DNA of 64,000 nucleotides from Nitrosomonas supralitoralis (GCF_003011925.2 NZ_PXXU01000005.1:1-64000), one strand, 5' to 3'. Shown: positions 1 through 8,781, counted from the first letter of the stretch. The notes: generated by a model not told the origin, from the sequence alone. Program-made: numbers and translations.

Positions 1-97
1 TGAAACTGGGTATATAGGTGTCGCTTCAGCGGCTCGCAAACAGCCCCTTTGAGGGGCTCCAGCGATAAGCCTCCGGCTCTGCCGGAGGTAATTTAAC
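1..97 (+). other. IS110 left-end leader with two hairpins
   Basis: Two GC-rich hairpins precede the transposase: an AGCCCC/GGGGCT stem at about 41-58 and a CCTCCGG/CCGGAGG stem at about 71-87. In IS110 elements the non-coding end upstream of the transposase carries structured (bridge) RNA, so this may be its remnant. That assignment is inference; only the hairpins and their position are seen. Confidence 0.4.
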
Positions 98-841
98 TTG
101 GCAAAAGAAGTATTTCAGATTCACGGGGTGGATATACACGGCAAGGCTTTGCTACGTAAGCAACTGCGCCGCAGCGAGATGGCGAGGTTCTTTGCCAATC
201 TGGATCCCTGCCTGATTGGCATGGAAGCCTGCGGTAGCTCACACCATTGGGCGAGAAAGCTGGGCGAATTTGGGCATACTGTCAAACTCATGTCACCCCA
301 GTTCGTCAAACCTTATGTGAAGACCAACAAGCATGACATGGCAGATGCAGAAGCGGTTTGTGAAGCAGTGAGCCGACCCAACATGCGTTTTGTACCGATC
401 AAAAACGTTGAGCAACAGGCCATCCTGTCGATACACCGTGCTAGACAAGGCTTCGTCAAAGCCAGAACCGCGCAGGCAAATCAGATGCGTGGTTTACTCT
501 CTGAGTTTGGTGTTGTGATACCTCAGGGCATCCGATCCATCAACAAACGTATACCGGATATACTGGAAGATGCCGAGAACGGTTTACCAGGTACCCTGCG
601 CAAGTTATTGGAAAGACTGAACACTCACCTCAAGGAATTAGATCGACAGGCGGAAGAGCTTGAATTGCAGATCAAGCTATGGCACAAGGAAAACGAAGCC
701 AGTCAAAGACTTGAAGCCATTCCCGGCATTGGTCCGATCACGGCGAGTGCCATTGTGGCAACTGTGGGAGATGCTGCGGGATTCAAAAACGGAAGGCAGC
801 TTTCGGCATGGTTCGGATTGGTTCCAAAAGCCAATGGGTGA
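98..841 (+). pseudogene. IS110-family transposase, truncated at both ends
   Basis: The reading frame (TTG at 98) encodes most of an IS110 transposase: the N-terminal RuvC-like domain with the MEAC and DMADAEAV acidic motifs, and the C-terminal helix-hairpin-helix region around residues 207-240 (IPGIGPITASA, SAWFGLVPK). The family start of the type GIDLAK is missing. The in-frame remnant reads FNLAKEVFQ behind a stop codon, so the first acidic residue of the DEDD set is replaced by Asn. The C-terminus stops just after GLVPK, where sequence of an IS21 istB gene takes over. The element should be inactive. Family assignment is firm; loss of function is inferred from the missing residue and the two truncations. 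Confidence 0.85.
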
Positions 842-1299
842 AAAAACCCATCAATATCCTGATTAGCGGCCCAACCGGCGTTGGTAAATCCTGGATCGCT
901 TGTGCCCAGGCAAACAAAGTATGCAGAGAAAGCCATACCGCTTGGTATCAGCGCCTGCCAAGATTGTTGCAGGAACTGCCATTGGCCAGAGGCGATGGCA
1001 GTTATGTCAAGCTGTTGGCACGTCTGGCCAAAACCGATGTCCTGATTCTGGATGATTGGGGACTGGAAAAATAAATTGCAGAACAGTGCCGTGATTTGCT
1101 GGAAATCCTGGAAGACCGACATGGATCACGCGCGACGATCATCACCAGTCAATTACCCATGGATCAATGGCACGCCATTATTGGTGATGCAACCTTGGCA
1201 GACGCCATTATGGATCGATTGGTTCATAACGCCTTTAAGATCAATTTAAGAGGAGAATCTATGCGAAAGAAACAAGCTAAATTGACAGAAACTGACTAA
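826..1299 (+). pseudogene. istB: IS21-family helper ATPase IstB, 3' fragment with in-frame stop
   Basis: Starting at SQWVKKPINILISG this frame is the C-terminal two thirds of IstB, the AAA+ helper ATPase of IS21 transposition. Walker A is visible as GPTGVGKSW and Walker B as DVLILDDWG. A TAA at 1072-1074 interrupts the frame right after GLEK. The same frame then continues with IstB sequence ([39 protein letters not shown]) to a stop at 1299. The N-terminal third and the partner istA are absent upstream, replaced by the IS110 fragment. It is therefore a doubly broken remnant. Confidence 0.85.
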
Positions 1300-1340
1300 C
1301 CAAGTAAAAATAAAAAACCTGCGTCGCTTCGCTTCGATAG

Positions 1341-1394
1341 GGTGGCAGCTTTTACCGATTTAGGTGGCAGCCTTCGCGTGGAATCAGTGGCAGC
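1341..1394. repeat. IS21-type terminal repeats (3 x GGTGGCAGC)
   Basis: Three near-identical 9-mers, GGTGGCAGC at 1341 and 1363 and AGTGGCAGC at 1386, lie about 22 bp apart just downstream of the istB fragment. Multiple short terminal repeats are typical of IS21 ends, so this is read as the surviving right end of that element. Confidence 0.65.
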
Positions 1395-1439
1395 ATTCAG
1401 TGGAATACGCATCCCGGCAATGGGCTCCTAACTTAACTG

Positions 1440-1672
1440 GTCTCGATCGATTCTTTTTTACCTTTCATCGATGGCATGCCAATCTGAGAATACTGGAGAT
1501 CGACGAAATCAAAACGCTCCCCACGTTCCATTTCCTCGAAATGCTAATCGGCACTCTCAGGTGCGAGTATCTTGATCAGGCGGAAATGATGTGTTGGGCA
1601 AAGGCAAATATCAACGAGTACCGGTGGAAATCACATTGCCGAGATTTACTTCATACACCGATGGCAGCGTGA
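1440..1672 (+). pseudogene. DDE integrase-core transposase, C-terminal fragment
   Basis: The frame reads DRFFFTFHRWHANLRILEID then EMLIGTLRCEYLDQ and ends WKSHCRDLLHTPMAA. This matches the second half of rve-type integrase-core transposases, with the LIGT-R-EYLD region containing the last acidic residue. The segment around the second Asp and most of the C-terminal part are shortened. The apparent upstream start at 1364 comes from IS21-end sequence and is not part of this protein. It is a non-functional fragment. Confidence 0.65.
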
Positions 1673-1869
1673 ATTGTAATTCGCCACCTACAGGCATGCC
1701 AGCTATCTGTTTCAAGCCGCTGGTTTTGAGTAAAATGTTAGGAAAGGTCCAAATGTTACGTAGGTAATTTTCTCTTCCTGATTTTTACCCAAAGTTATTT
1801 TGGATTAGTTGTTTACTTTAAAATTGATTCAAAATTTTGATTATTTTAATAAATATAGAGGAATAAATC

Positions 1870-2046
1870 ATGGGTATTGAAGTAAGTGGCCTTTCTGGTC
1901 TTATTTTATTAATCCTTAATGTATGGGCGATTGTTAAGGTTGTACAAAGTTCAGCGGGCACAGGAAACAAAGTGCTATGGATCGTACTAATATTGCTTCT
2001 GCCTATAGTTGGTCTTATCCTATGGTATTTTTTAGGTCCTAGATAG
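1870..2046 (+). CDS. PLDc_N-type small membrane protein (58 aa)
   Basis: This short gene begins at ATG 1870 behind a GAGG-type ribosome site (about 1857-1861) and ends at TAG 2044-2046. It has two hydrophobic helices, about residues 7-24 and 36-54, and finishes LILWYFLGPR. This is the signature of the PLDc_N domain, which forms the membrane anchor of cardiolipin synthases but also occurs alone in tiny proteins of unknown role. No phospholipase D domain follows. It is probably an inner-membrane protein; the function is unknown. Neighbours are IS remnants on one side and non-coding DNA on the other. Family assignment is by pattern recognition. Confidence 0.7.
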   Translation: MGIEVSGLSGLILLILNVWAIVKVVQSSAGTGNKVLWIVLILLLPIVGLILWYFLGPR

Positions 2047-2615
2047 ATAAGTGGCATCGCAAATTCAGACAGTACGTTAAGCGGTAAGTGATAATCATGC
2101 TCAACTAAAACCGTGTAATAGTAGGCAAAAAAGAGCGAGTATGCAAAAACCAAGAAGTAATCACACCCTGGAATTAAAAGCCTAAGGGGAAATAGTGAGA
2201 TTACGAATGACAAGATACTGGCTGAGTTAGATGCTCGATTTGAAAGGCATCCGTATAGGATTTCGGAATTGAAGCGTGACACACCACGCTGAATGGCAAA
2301 ACGCTCAATGGGTGCTACTTCGAGGACTCCTACAATGCAAAAAAAATCGCCTAGGCATTAACGCAAGATTCAGCTAAAGATATGGGAAAAATTGTCAAGT
2401 TAAGAAAGACCGCTTCTCAAAAGATAAGGCGACAGAACTATTCTCAGATTAGGGGCATTAAAACTCTTTATGAAGATTAAGAGTAAATACATAAGTTTGG
2501 TACATAGCTATCAGCCTAGTGGTGGTGATCTTTTTCATAATGATTAATATTTCAACAAACTGGCGCATTTCAACGAAATGAACGTGATAATACAAAGTAT
2601 TTAAAACATGGGCAT
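2047..2615. other. Intergenic DNA, no supported gene
   Basis: AT-rich sequence with frequent stops in all frames. A short plus-strand frame near 2190-2292 (NDKILAELDARFERHPY) could be the tail of a decayed gene, but I cannot name it. Confidence 0.4.
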
Positions 2616-3107
2616 TCAGCCGAATTTCTTTTTCCAATCCTTTTTCATTTTTTTATATTTTTCGTTGGCTTCAGTTTCTTTCCATTTTGCATAAAATATT
2701 TCCGCGCTTATGGCTTTTTCAGGATCATCGGTTCCTTTCTTGTTAACTTCATAATTGTTGTCATGATTATATTTCTTCCCCCCTTGATAATTGGCGTAAC
2801 GGCGCGCACGTGTGAAACCCATTTGCAAATATTTACGGGCCATATCAGCCCCTACAAATTCGTCATTATTTAAATATTTATTGAAAAGATTATATATCTT
2901 TGTACTGCTCTCATTTGCCAAATTAGCAGTTTTAAAACGCCAATGTTGGCCAATTTCGCTTTTGTATGGTTCGCAGATCAAAACATCTTGTTCGCCCTTG
3001 CCAACCCGATATTCTTCTGGTTGATTACGGTAATTAACATCATCCCTCCAAGCGTAAGATGATTTGTCAAAATGTAAATAACTTGGCATCTCATTTTTCT
3101 TCGTCAT
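2616..3107 (-). CDS. DUF4385 family protein
   Basis: A protein of 163 residues. The central block with VGKGEQDVLICEPYKSEI, HWRFKTANLANESS, FVGADMARKYLQMGFTRARR and YANYQGGKKY matches the conserved core of DUF4385, whose members are of similar size. The function of the family is not established. The C-terminus is lysine-rich. No signal peptide or membrane segment is seen. It stands alone on the minus strand, with noncoding DNA of about 480 bp upstream, so it is probably a single-gene unit. The start ATG at 3107 is the first in frame. Family call is fairly firm; function unknown. Confidence 0.8.
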   Translation of the reverse strand: MTKKNEMPSYLHFDKSSYAWRDDVNYRNQPEEYRVGKGEQDVLICEPYKSEIGQHWRFKTANLANESSTKIYNLFNKYLNNDEFVGADMARKYLQMGFTRARRYANYQGGKKYNHDNNYEVNKKGTDDPEKAISAEIFYAKWKETEANEKYKKMKKDWKKKFG

Positions 3108-3587
3108 AGCTTAAAGGCATCTTCTAAAAGGTTATTTTCCTCTTTTTATAGCATAGATAAAAGCAGCGGATAATTTGCGGGTCGTCCCAGTCCACTTAAC
3201 ATGAAAACTTTTGACTGAAATATGTTGACTAATCTGTGTCGAATATTTTATAGAATTGAGATATGTAATGAATAGCTAAGCCTGAAACTTCGCCTAACGC
3301 TTTTTCAACCAATTGTCTGGTGTGAAAGCTCAGGGCAAATGCCCGAATTTCTTAATAATTCCTATTTTACTTAATATATTTGCGTTACGGTTGCATTACA
3401 TAATTAGGACAGGTGCTATGTCATGTTTGGCTGTTTCGTTATAAATTATAGAAGTTATGATTATTGGCTTTATTTAAATGATTCAAAATGACTATGGGAA
3501 AAAACAACCTCAGGCACTTGCTAATGAACGATGGCAAATTATCAAACACCATTAACGTTTGCAAGTTAGAGCTCAAATAATTATAAC
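3108..3587. other. Intergenic DNA, no supported gene
   Basis: AT-rich spacer between the DUF4385 gene and the first structured repeat. I see no coding frame, RNA gene or clear terminator in it. Confidence 0.4.
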
Positions 3588-3766
3588 GATAGGTTAGCAC
3601 CCGCACAGAAGATAAAATTTACAAGCAGGATAATAATCTAGACTCCTAAGCGCGTAAGTCTTTCGCCCTTGACGCACGCGCTAATTTTATGGGCGAAACT
3701 GTATAAGATAGGAAGACGTTTGTTCTCCATCAGCCCCAACTCTTCCCGCACAGTTTCGCCCACCCT
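3588..3766. repeat. Structured dispersed repeat, copy 1
   Basis: It begins GATAGGTTAGCACCCGCACAG and ends CACAGTTTCGCCCACC. It contains an inner stem of the form GCGCGT...ACGCGC (about 3650-3681) and a longer arm pair, GGGCGAAACTGT at 3691 with ACAGTTTCGCCC at 3750. The same order of blocks occurs in copies 2 and 3, showing one element with conserved folding potential. Confidence 0.75.
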
Positions 3767-4008
3767 TTTATAGCGATCCCTGCCTGAAGATAAAAATGCG
3801 AAAAGTAAGTTTTATTAGTTACTAAATTATTTATGATGTTTTGTGTAACAAGAAAATATTTTTCATTGGTTTCCCAGAAAGATTTCATGCGTATCCTATT
3901 TCTTTTCGTAGATGGGAGCTACGCAGCGCTAATCAGGTATAGTTTTATACCGTTACTGAATCGAATAAAATTTTTCTATGCGCGAGTTAATTGTTTAATA
4001 AATTTAAA

Positions 4009-4229
4009 GATAAGTTAGTCACCGCACAGAAGATAATTAAACATGCGGGATAATTACTACTGTGATATTTCTATATTCTACTTGTATAAAAAAATCACTT
4101 CCCTTCCAAATGGCGCGTGTATATCTCCTCCCTTGATTGCACGCGCTGCCTATTTCTACGGGCGAAATTGTTTATGAAGATATCGGATTTCCTCGTTTAT
4201 CCGGCACTTATTAAACAGTTTTGTCCACC
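4009..4229. repeat. Structured dispersed repeat, copy 2
   Basis: It begins GATAAGTTAGTCACCGCACAG, shares AGAAGATAATTAA and TTCCAAATGGCGCGTGTA with copy 3, and ends AACAGTTTTGTCCACC. The inner stem GCGCGTGTAT/TGCACGCGC is retained with a G-T pair where copy 3 has A-T. The outer arm GGGCGAAATTGTT pairs less perfectly with AACAGTTTTGTCC. It lies 242 bp after copy 1 in the same orientation. Confidence 0.75.
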
Positions 4230-4457
4230 TCATTTCATAACAATCTTAAAAAAACAATTTATAAATAGAAATTTGCCAGCAGACGTGAACGGGTAATCAT
4301 TGACAGCAGTTAAGTCAAAAGAAAGGAAAGTCTACAGCCAAGTTGATGTTTTGCTTGTGGCAGAGTAATTTGCTAGCTGTAGCTTAAAAATAATAACTCG
4401 CATACGACAAGCTAGAGCAATGTTTTTCATGTTATTGTAGAAAAAAGAAAACAAGAA

Positions 4458-5082
4458 ATGGATTTATTTGCTTACGCTTCAGATATCTCAGAAAACCTTT
4501 TGACCAAAGACGGTCAAGTGAATTATTACGGGCCGATTTTATCACTGGAAGAATCGGATAATTTTTTATCGAGGGTTTTGAGGAATATCGCATGGACGCC
4601 TGATGAGGCGATTATCATGAGCAACACATTTTCACCAAACGTCTTGTCGCATGGTATGCGGATTCGGCGTCTAAATTACCTATTCGAAAATCACCAGGCA
4701 AGCTTTGCCTTGGACACAGAATTTACTTGATTTGAAGGCTACTGTCGAACAGGTTAGTGGTGAGAAATTCAATTCATGTTTGCTCAATCTTTATCATGAC
4801 GGCTCTGAAGGGATGGCATGGCACAGTGATGAGGAAAAGGATTTAAAGAAAGATGGTGCAATTGGTTCCTTAAGCTTCAGAGCGGTACGGAAATTTTCAT
4901 TTAAGCATAAAAAGGACAAGCAGACGATTTCGCTTATGCTTGGCCATGGCAGCCTTTTAGTTATGAAAGGAACAACCCAAAACCACTGGGTTCATAGATT
5001 ACCTCCATCCAAATTAGTACATACATCTAGAGTAAATTTTACATTTAGAATGATTGTAAGTAACAGCCTGGATGCGTCATGA
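4458..5082 (+). pseudogene. AlkB-like 2-oxoglutarate/Fe(II) dioxygenase, two frameshifts
   Basis: AlkB-family enzymes repair alkylated bases by oxidative demethylation. The N-terminal frame (MDLFAYASDISENLL, YYGPILSLEESDNFL) runs to about 4620. The expected continuation HIFTKRLVAWYADS is in the next frame to about 4667. The rest (ITYSKITRQALPWTQ, then WHSDEEKDL, SLSFRAVRKFSFKHK, LGHGSLLVMKGTTQNHWVHRLP, RVNFTFR) is in the third frame. The Fe-binding HxD is present in WHSDEE, the distal His in HWVHRLP, and the 2-oxoglutarate Arg in RVNFTFR. Two frameshifts make it a pseudogene unless the sequence contains errors. The best match in style is the ALKBH2/3-like bacterial group. Confidence 0.85.
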
Positions 5083-5608
5083 AAATACTGTCTAGTTAAT
5101 TCTCATAGTGAACCCCAACGCTGGAATTCTTGCCTTTATGCCAAGTTCACATCTAAGCCATCAAGTCTCCTTTCCGGTAATGCCAGATGACGTCCAAGTT
5201 TAATAGAGCAGGGGCGCCTAAGAATCACTTAGCTAGATCCTTTGCATGTCTTGATTCAACCATTCGTGTAGTAGTATTCGGACAAAATACTTGAGAAACT
5301 ATTTGATAATTTAGCCACACGGAATGTTATAAGATATTTTTTTTAGGTGCGCCACCGTACATATTTAATTGTATGAAAACGATACTGTAATGAAATAGAT
5401 TCTTTATGGAGATCAGTTGAGATTAAATGAAGAATCGAGACGTGCCCCGACAATCTAAGTAGTGGCCGAAAAAGAAAATAAATTTGTAGGCCTTTTGTAA
5501 GGGAAGTACGAAATGGTAGGACTTTTTAGCCAATGCGATTAATAACGACAGTATTTTTATTGCATATGCAGAATAAACTTTTTTAACTATTCAGTAGGAG
5601 CAATTGAT
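5083..5608. other. Intergenic DNA, no supported gene
   Basis: About 525 bp of AT-rich spacer. It must hold the promoter of the RTX gene that follows, but I cannot place one with confidence. No RNA gene or repeat was recognised. Confidence 0.4.
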
Positions 5609-6187
5609 ATGAGTATAAGTATAGATGATGAATCCACCGGGCAAGATGATTTTACTGGAGACGATAATAATGACCATTTCCACGCAGGTGACGGAGATAA
5701 TACTCTCACTGGCGGCGGGGGCGATGACGGACTTGATGGTGGGGCAGGCAATGATGTTTTGACAGGTGATTTAGGCAATGACGTTCTCATTGGCGGAGAG
5801 GGGAATGATAATCTCAACGGCGGTGAGGGCGATGATCATTTGGACGGAGGTGAGGGGGATGATATTCTCTTAGGGGATTTAGGTGATGACGTACTCCATG
5901 CGGGTGGGGGTAGTGATGATTTAACTGGTGGAGCCGGTAACGATCAGTTCAGTTTTTATGCTGCTGGTAATTACACCGTGCAAGACTTTGAAGCTTCCGC
6001 AGATTTATTGATTTTTGAATCAGATTCTACCGGTATTGATAGTCTTGAGAAATTAGTATCAGAAATTAGTAGCTTCGAAGATACCAGTGAAGGTGTTGTT
6101 GTTCATTTTGTTAATGATGTCGCATCTATCACTCTAATCGGAATACAGTCAAGTGATTTAACTGCCGACATGGTTGGCTTTTCTTAA
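5609..6187 (+). CDS. Small RTX (hemolysin-type calcium-binding) repeat protein
   Basis: A strongly acidic protein of 192 residues. Residues of about 25-115 are a run of glycine- and aspartate-rich nonapeptides (GGxGNDxLx type, for example GGAGNDVLTG and GGEGNDNLNG) that bind Ca2+ in parallel beta rolls. The C-terminal 75 residues contain FSFYAAGNYTVQDFEASADL and a final LTADMVGFS block, like the C-terminal export region of type I secreted RTX proteins. There is no N-terminal signal peptide, which fits type I export. No catalytic domain is present and no ABC exporter or membrane fusion protein lies nearby. The ribosome site AGTAGGAG precedes ATG 5609. Confidence 0.85.
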   Translation: MSISIDDESTGQDDFTGDDNNDHFHAGDGDNTLTGGGGDDGLDGGAGNDVLTGDLGNDVLIGGEGNDNLNGGEGDDHLDGGEGDDILLGDLGDDVLHAGGGSDDLTGGAGNDQFSFYAAGNYTVQDFEASADLLIFESDSTGIDSLEKLVSEISSFEDTSEGVVVHFVNDVASITLIGIQSSDLTADMVGFS

Positions 6188-6521
6188 TGAACCAGCCTAA
6201 GCTTTTAAGAATACTGCCAAGTTAACTTAACCTGAGCGATAATAATGGGATCAAATATTTAGCGACACAAATACCATCGATTACCACCAAAAATCATTCA
6301 GTACGCAATGTGTACGGGTAAAAGAACGGGGAGCCTATGGTTCCAGTCTAAGGTACAGACGCAGCGATTCTTTGCGTCCATATTACTATGGTGTGCAATC
6401 TATTTAATCTTGGTCGTCATTTAGCCATTACCGAAATCTGAGACAAGGAGTCTTTGCGTTGTGGAAAAGGTACTGGTAAATTAAGGTCATTAAATTCCGT
6501 GTCTTCACCATCCTACGAAAG
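6188..6521. other. Intergenic DNA between convergent genes
   Basis: About 330 bp between the RTX gene and a minus-strand gene. I see no gene, tRNA or strong terminator hairpin in it. Confidence 0.4.
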
Positions 6522-7034
6522 TTAACTTGGCAACACCCTTACATAATCAGGCTGCATATCGAGTAGCCTTCTTGCGATGGCGCTCGATTCATTTACGCGG
6601 CCTTTCAACTCCTCAAGAGAAATTAGTTCTCCGACATTTTCTATACTTGTTGGTGTTAAGCCAAGGATACCGAGAATCGTAAAAGTGCCGTCCTTGGCTT
6701 CGGTGACAGCAATTGGGCTATGTGCCACGATATTTCTAAAGGTTGTGAGCTTAAGTGCCACTTCAAATGTCACCATCGCTGCCGAATGCTTATCTTTATC
6801 CTCGCGCGGATAGTGCTTTCGGACGAAGCCGATACGCGCAGCTAAGTTATCTGAGAATATCGGCGCGCTATCACTGCCCGTGACTTTCACGATGATTGAC
6901 CTGGTGGCCATTTCGATGGCCCCCATATTGAGCAAGTATCGGCCGACCATAGTTACCCATTCATCGTCCTGCGCTCCAAACAGTGGTTTGATCATGGTTG
7001 CTAACGTTGCAGGTATGTGGCGTACCGTAGGCAC
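6522..7034 (-). CDS. Hypothetical protein with HEPN-like Rx4H motif
   Basis: A protein of 170 residues, mostly helical by composition, with no signal peptide. I do not recognise the family from overall sequence. The segment TTFRNIVAHSPI contains R100-N101-x3-H105, which fits the R[N/D/H]xxxH active-site pattern of HEPN ribonucleases. HEPN domains are small helical bundles common in toxin and defence proteins. The start is a GTG at 7034. It lies 59 bp downstream of a minus-strand WD40 gene and could be co-transcribed with it. The HEPN idea rests on one short motif and overall size, so it is tentative; the gene itself is well supported by its length. Confidence 0.6.
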   Translation of the reverse strand: MPTVRHIPATLATMIKPLFGAQDDEWVTMVGRYLLNMGAIEMATRSIIVKVTGSDSAPIFSDNLAARIGFVRKHYPREDKDKHSAAMVTFEVALKLTTFRNIVAHSPIAVTEAKDGTFTILGILGLTPTSIENVGELISLEELKGRVNESSAIARRLLDMQPDYVRVLPS

Positions 7035-7092
7035 ATCCGTTTGATCGACGGGTTAGGGGTCAGTAGTTGCTTAGGCTTGAATTTGTGCATCA

Positions 7093-7817
7093 CTACTCCC
7101 CGATCCGAAACCGTGAAAGCATGCTTCCATCAACTGTCCAAACTGCATCGGTTCCGTCAAGAGATCGGGTAAAGAATGAACTACCGTCGGGCGCGAATGC
7201 CACGCCGATGAGTCTGTCTGATCAGCCAAGCGGGATATTTCTCGACCGGTGTGCAGATCCCAGAGCAGTGCGGGCATATCTAGGCTGGCATTAAGAAGCG
7301 ATGCTGCGTCTGGTAAGAATGCTAGCGCAGTCACTGAATCTGAGTGTCCCTGCAGTTCAACGAGCAGCTTGCCAGTTGAAGCATCCCAAATCTTGGCTGT
7401 TCCATCGGTGTGGCCTGTGGCAAGTCGAGCGCCATCCGGTGAAACTGCTAATGCACTTCCCCCGGCTGATGAATGGAGGATCGCGGCTAATTGAGCAGGC
7501 AGCGTTGCTTGACCTTCCCTTAGTGTCTGTAGCACGGCTGGGCTGAACTTGGTCGGAGAATTCTGGTTGAGGAGATCTGCTGCCCACGCGCGCAAGGGAT
7601 TGTCTGTTTTGTCTTTAGGCTCTTTGAGAATTGTGACGGCGAGCTTCACGTATTCTTGACTGACGCTTCGCTCGGCCAGCGAGCTTTGAATCAACCAGCC
7701 GCCAACACAAAGTACCACTGGGATTGCGATGAGCGAGAAAAGCTTAGCGATCCTCTCCGCTCCTTCCCAAAAGTTGCTTCGATTCTGGGGCGTTTCTTCA
7801 GTTTTAGGGTCGGTCAT
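7093..7817 (-). pseudogene. Membrane-anchored WD40 repeat protein, frameshifted near its end
   Basis: The N-terminus is soluble, then one membrane helix follows (about residues 27-46, LFSLIAIPVVLCVGGWLI). Two WD40 repeats follow: ALAVSPDGARLATGHTDGTAKIWD and the repeat ending LLWDLHTG. After GREISRLADQTD the open frame loses similarity. The next frame continues with a third repeat (RLIGVAFAPDGSSFFTRS, LDGTDAVWT) and stops at 7093. The shift lies near 7215-7230. The open frame itself would stop at 7071 with an unrelated tail. WD40 blades are protein-binding scaffolds and a complete propeller needs more repeats, so the protein is short even when repaired. No enzymatic domain is seen. Confidence 0.65.
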
Positions 7818-8541
7818 GATGTGAATCGGTGACCCCTAAATAAGACAAATCAGTTGCACAATAATCCGATGAGTTTGTCTTATAAGTCCAGTTGTATATG
7901 TTTAAGTTGTTAATATTATGTCTATTCATGGATTCAGCACTCCAAATGATGATGATAAATATGATATTCAGATGAACACTCAAAAGTGACAACATTTTAC
8001 AAGAAATCAAATCAAATTCTACGTCCGAATCAAATAACTTGTCCAATAATATAAAGTGATATCGCGGTTAATTCATCGGATTCTTCAGATTCGTAATTAG
8101 GATTATCACTTTTAACAATAAAAGTACCGTTTATTTTGCGCTAAATTCGCTTAATGATTAGCTCGTTCTCTAATTGCAGTACGAATAGTGAGTTATTTTT
8201 CAAATGAGACCTTTTCACACCAGTAAGAATCAGGTCATTACTTCTCAAAGTCGGTTTCATGCATTTCAATTTAAGGGATGAACATTTGAAATGCAGAACT
8301 GTATCCCCTCAGCGTAAGTTGGACTGTTGGCAGTCTGATTAAAAAGATGTTTCAGCTCACATTGGGTTTGGTTTGAAAGCATTTTTATTGATTATCGCAA
8401 TCTATTCAACGCAGAGGATTAATTACCAGTTTGAGTTCTGCATAAGTTCAGTTCGGTACTGATCGTCATTCTGCCAGCCTTGATTTCTGAGGATGTGTGT
8501 CGCTAACGATCTGATTTAGAACCTCTTGCTATGCTCTAAAA
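7818..8541. other. Intergenic DNA left of the integrated element
   Basis: About 720 bp of AT-rich sequence without a convincing coding frame. It ends at the terminator and tRNA duplication that mark the left boundary of the satellite-like element. Confidence 0.4.
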
Positions 8542-8572
8542 TAAAAAAGGGATTAGCGTTTAAGCTAACCCC
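8542..8572 (-). terminator. Rho-independent terminator, displaced copy from tRNA-Lys
   Basis: On the minus strand GGGTTAGC...GCTAATCCC forms a stem followed by a run of T. It lies directly downstream of the tRNA-Lys 3' end duplication, just as a similar hairpin lies downstream of the intact tRNA at 17226-17257. Confidence 0.7.
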
Positions 8573-8577
8573 TGTTC

Positions 8578-8629
8578 TATTTGGTAGGTCGTGCCAGGAT
8601 CGAACTGGCGACCAACGGATTAAAAGTCC
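8578..8629 (-). repeat. Left attachment site: 52-bp duplication of tRNA-Lys 3' part
   Basis: Positions 8578-8629 are identical to 17264-17315, which is the 3' part of tRNA-Lys(UUU) from the anticodon arm through CCA. After 8629 the sequence diverges, so this is a tRNA fragment and not a gene. Tyrosine integrases of the P4 type recombine within tRNA 3' ends, and an integrase gene begins 159 bp to the right. This is the left boundary of an 8.7-kb integrated element. Confidence 0.92.
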
Positions 8630-8744
8630 TAAATTCCATACATACCCACGGATTAATAAACATTAATGTACGTAAATATAACAGTATGTTATCATTGAAG
8701 TGACATTAACGGGGTTACACGAAAATTAACAGTATTTTCTCTAC

Positions 8745-8781
8745 AATGTAACCCCGGTGTAACCCCAGTGTAACCCCAGTG
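8745..8781. repeat. GTGTAACCCC direct repeats, left end of element
   Basis: Three tandem GTAACCCC units (8749-8777) lie just before the integrase start. The 24-mer at 8745-8768 is identical to 17200-17223 near the other end of the element, and an inverted GGGGTTAC sits at 8711-8718. Their placement near both ends suggests integrase arm-type or excisionase binding sites; this is inference. Confidence 0.6.

Noticed and set aside
1818-2282. Minus-strand frame of 154 residues
   Set aside because: It covers the PLDc_N-type gene on the opposite strand, lacks similarity, and the plus-strand gene has a proper ribosome site and family pattern.
3833-4018. 61-residue plus-strand frame between repeat copies
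   Set aside because: It runs into repeat copy 2, has no ribosome site and no recognisable features.
7818-8541. Further genes of the HEPN/WD40 locus
   Set aside because: No frame of convincing length or composition; stops occur often in all frames.
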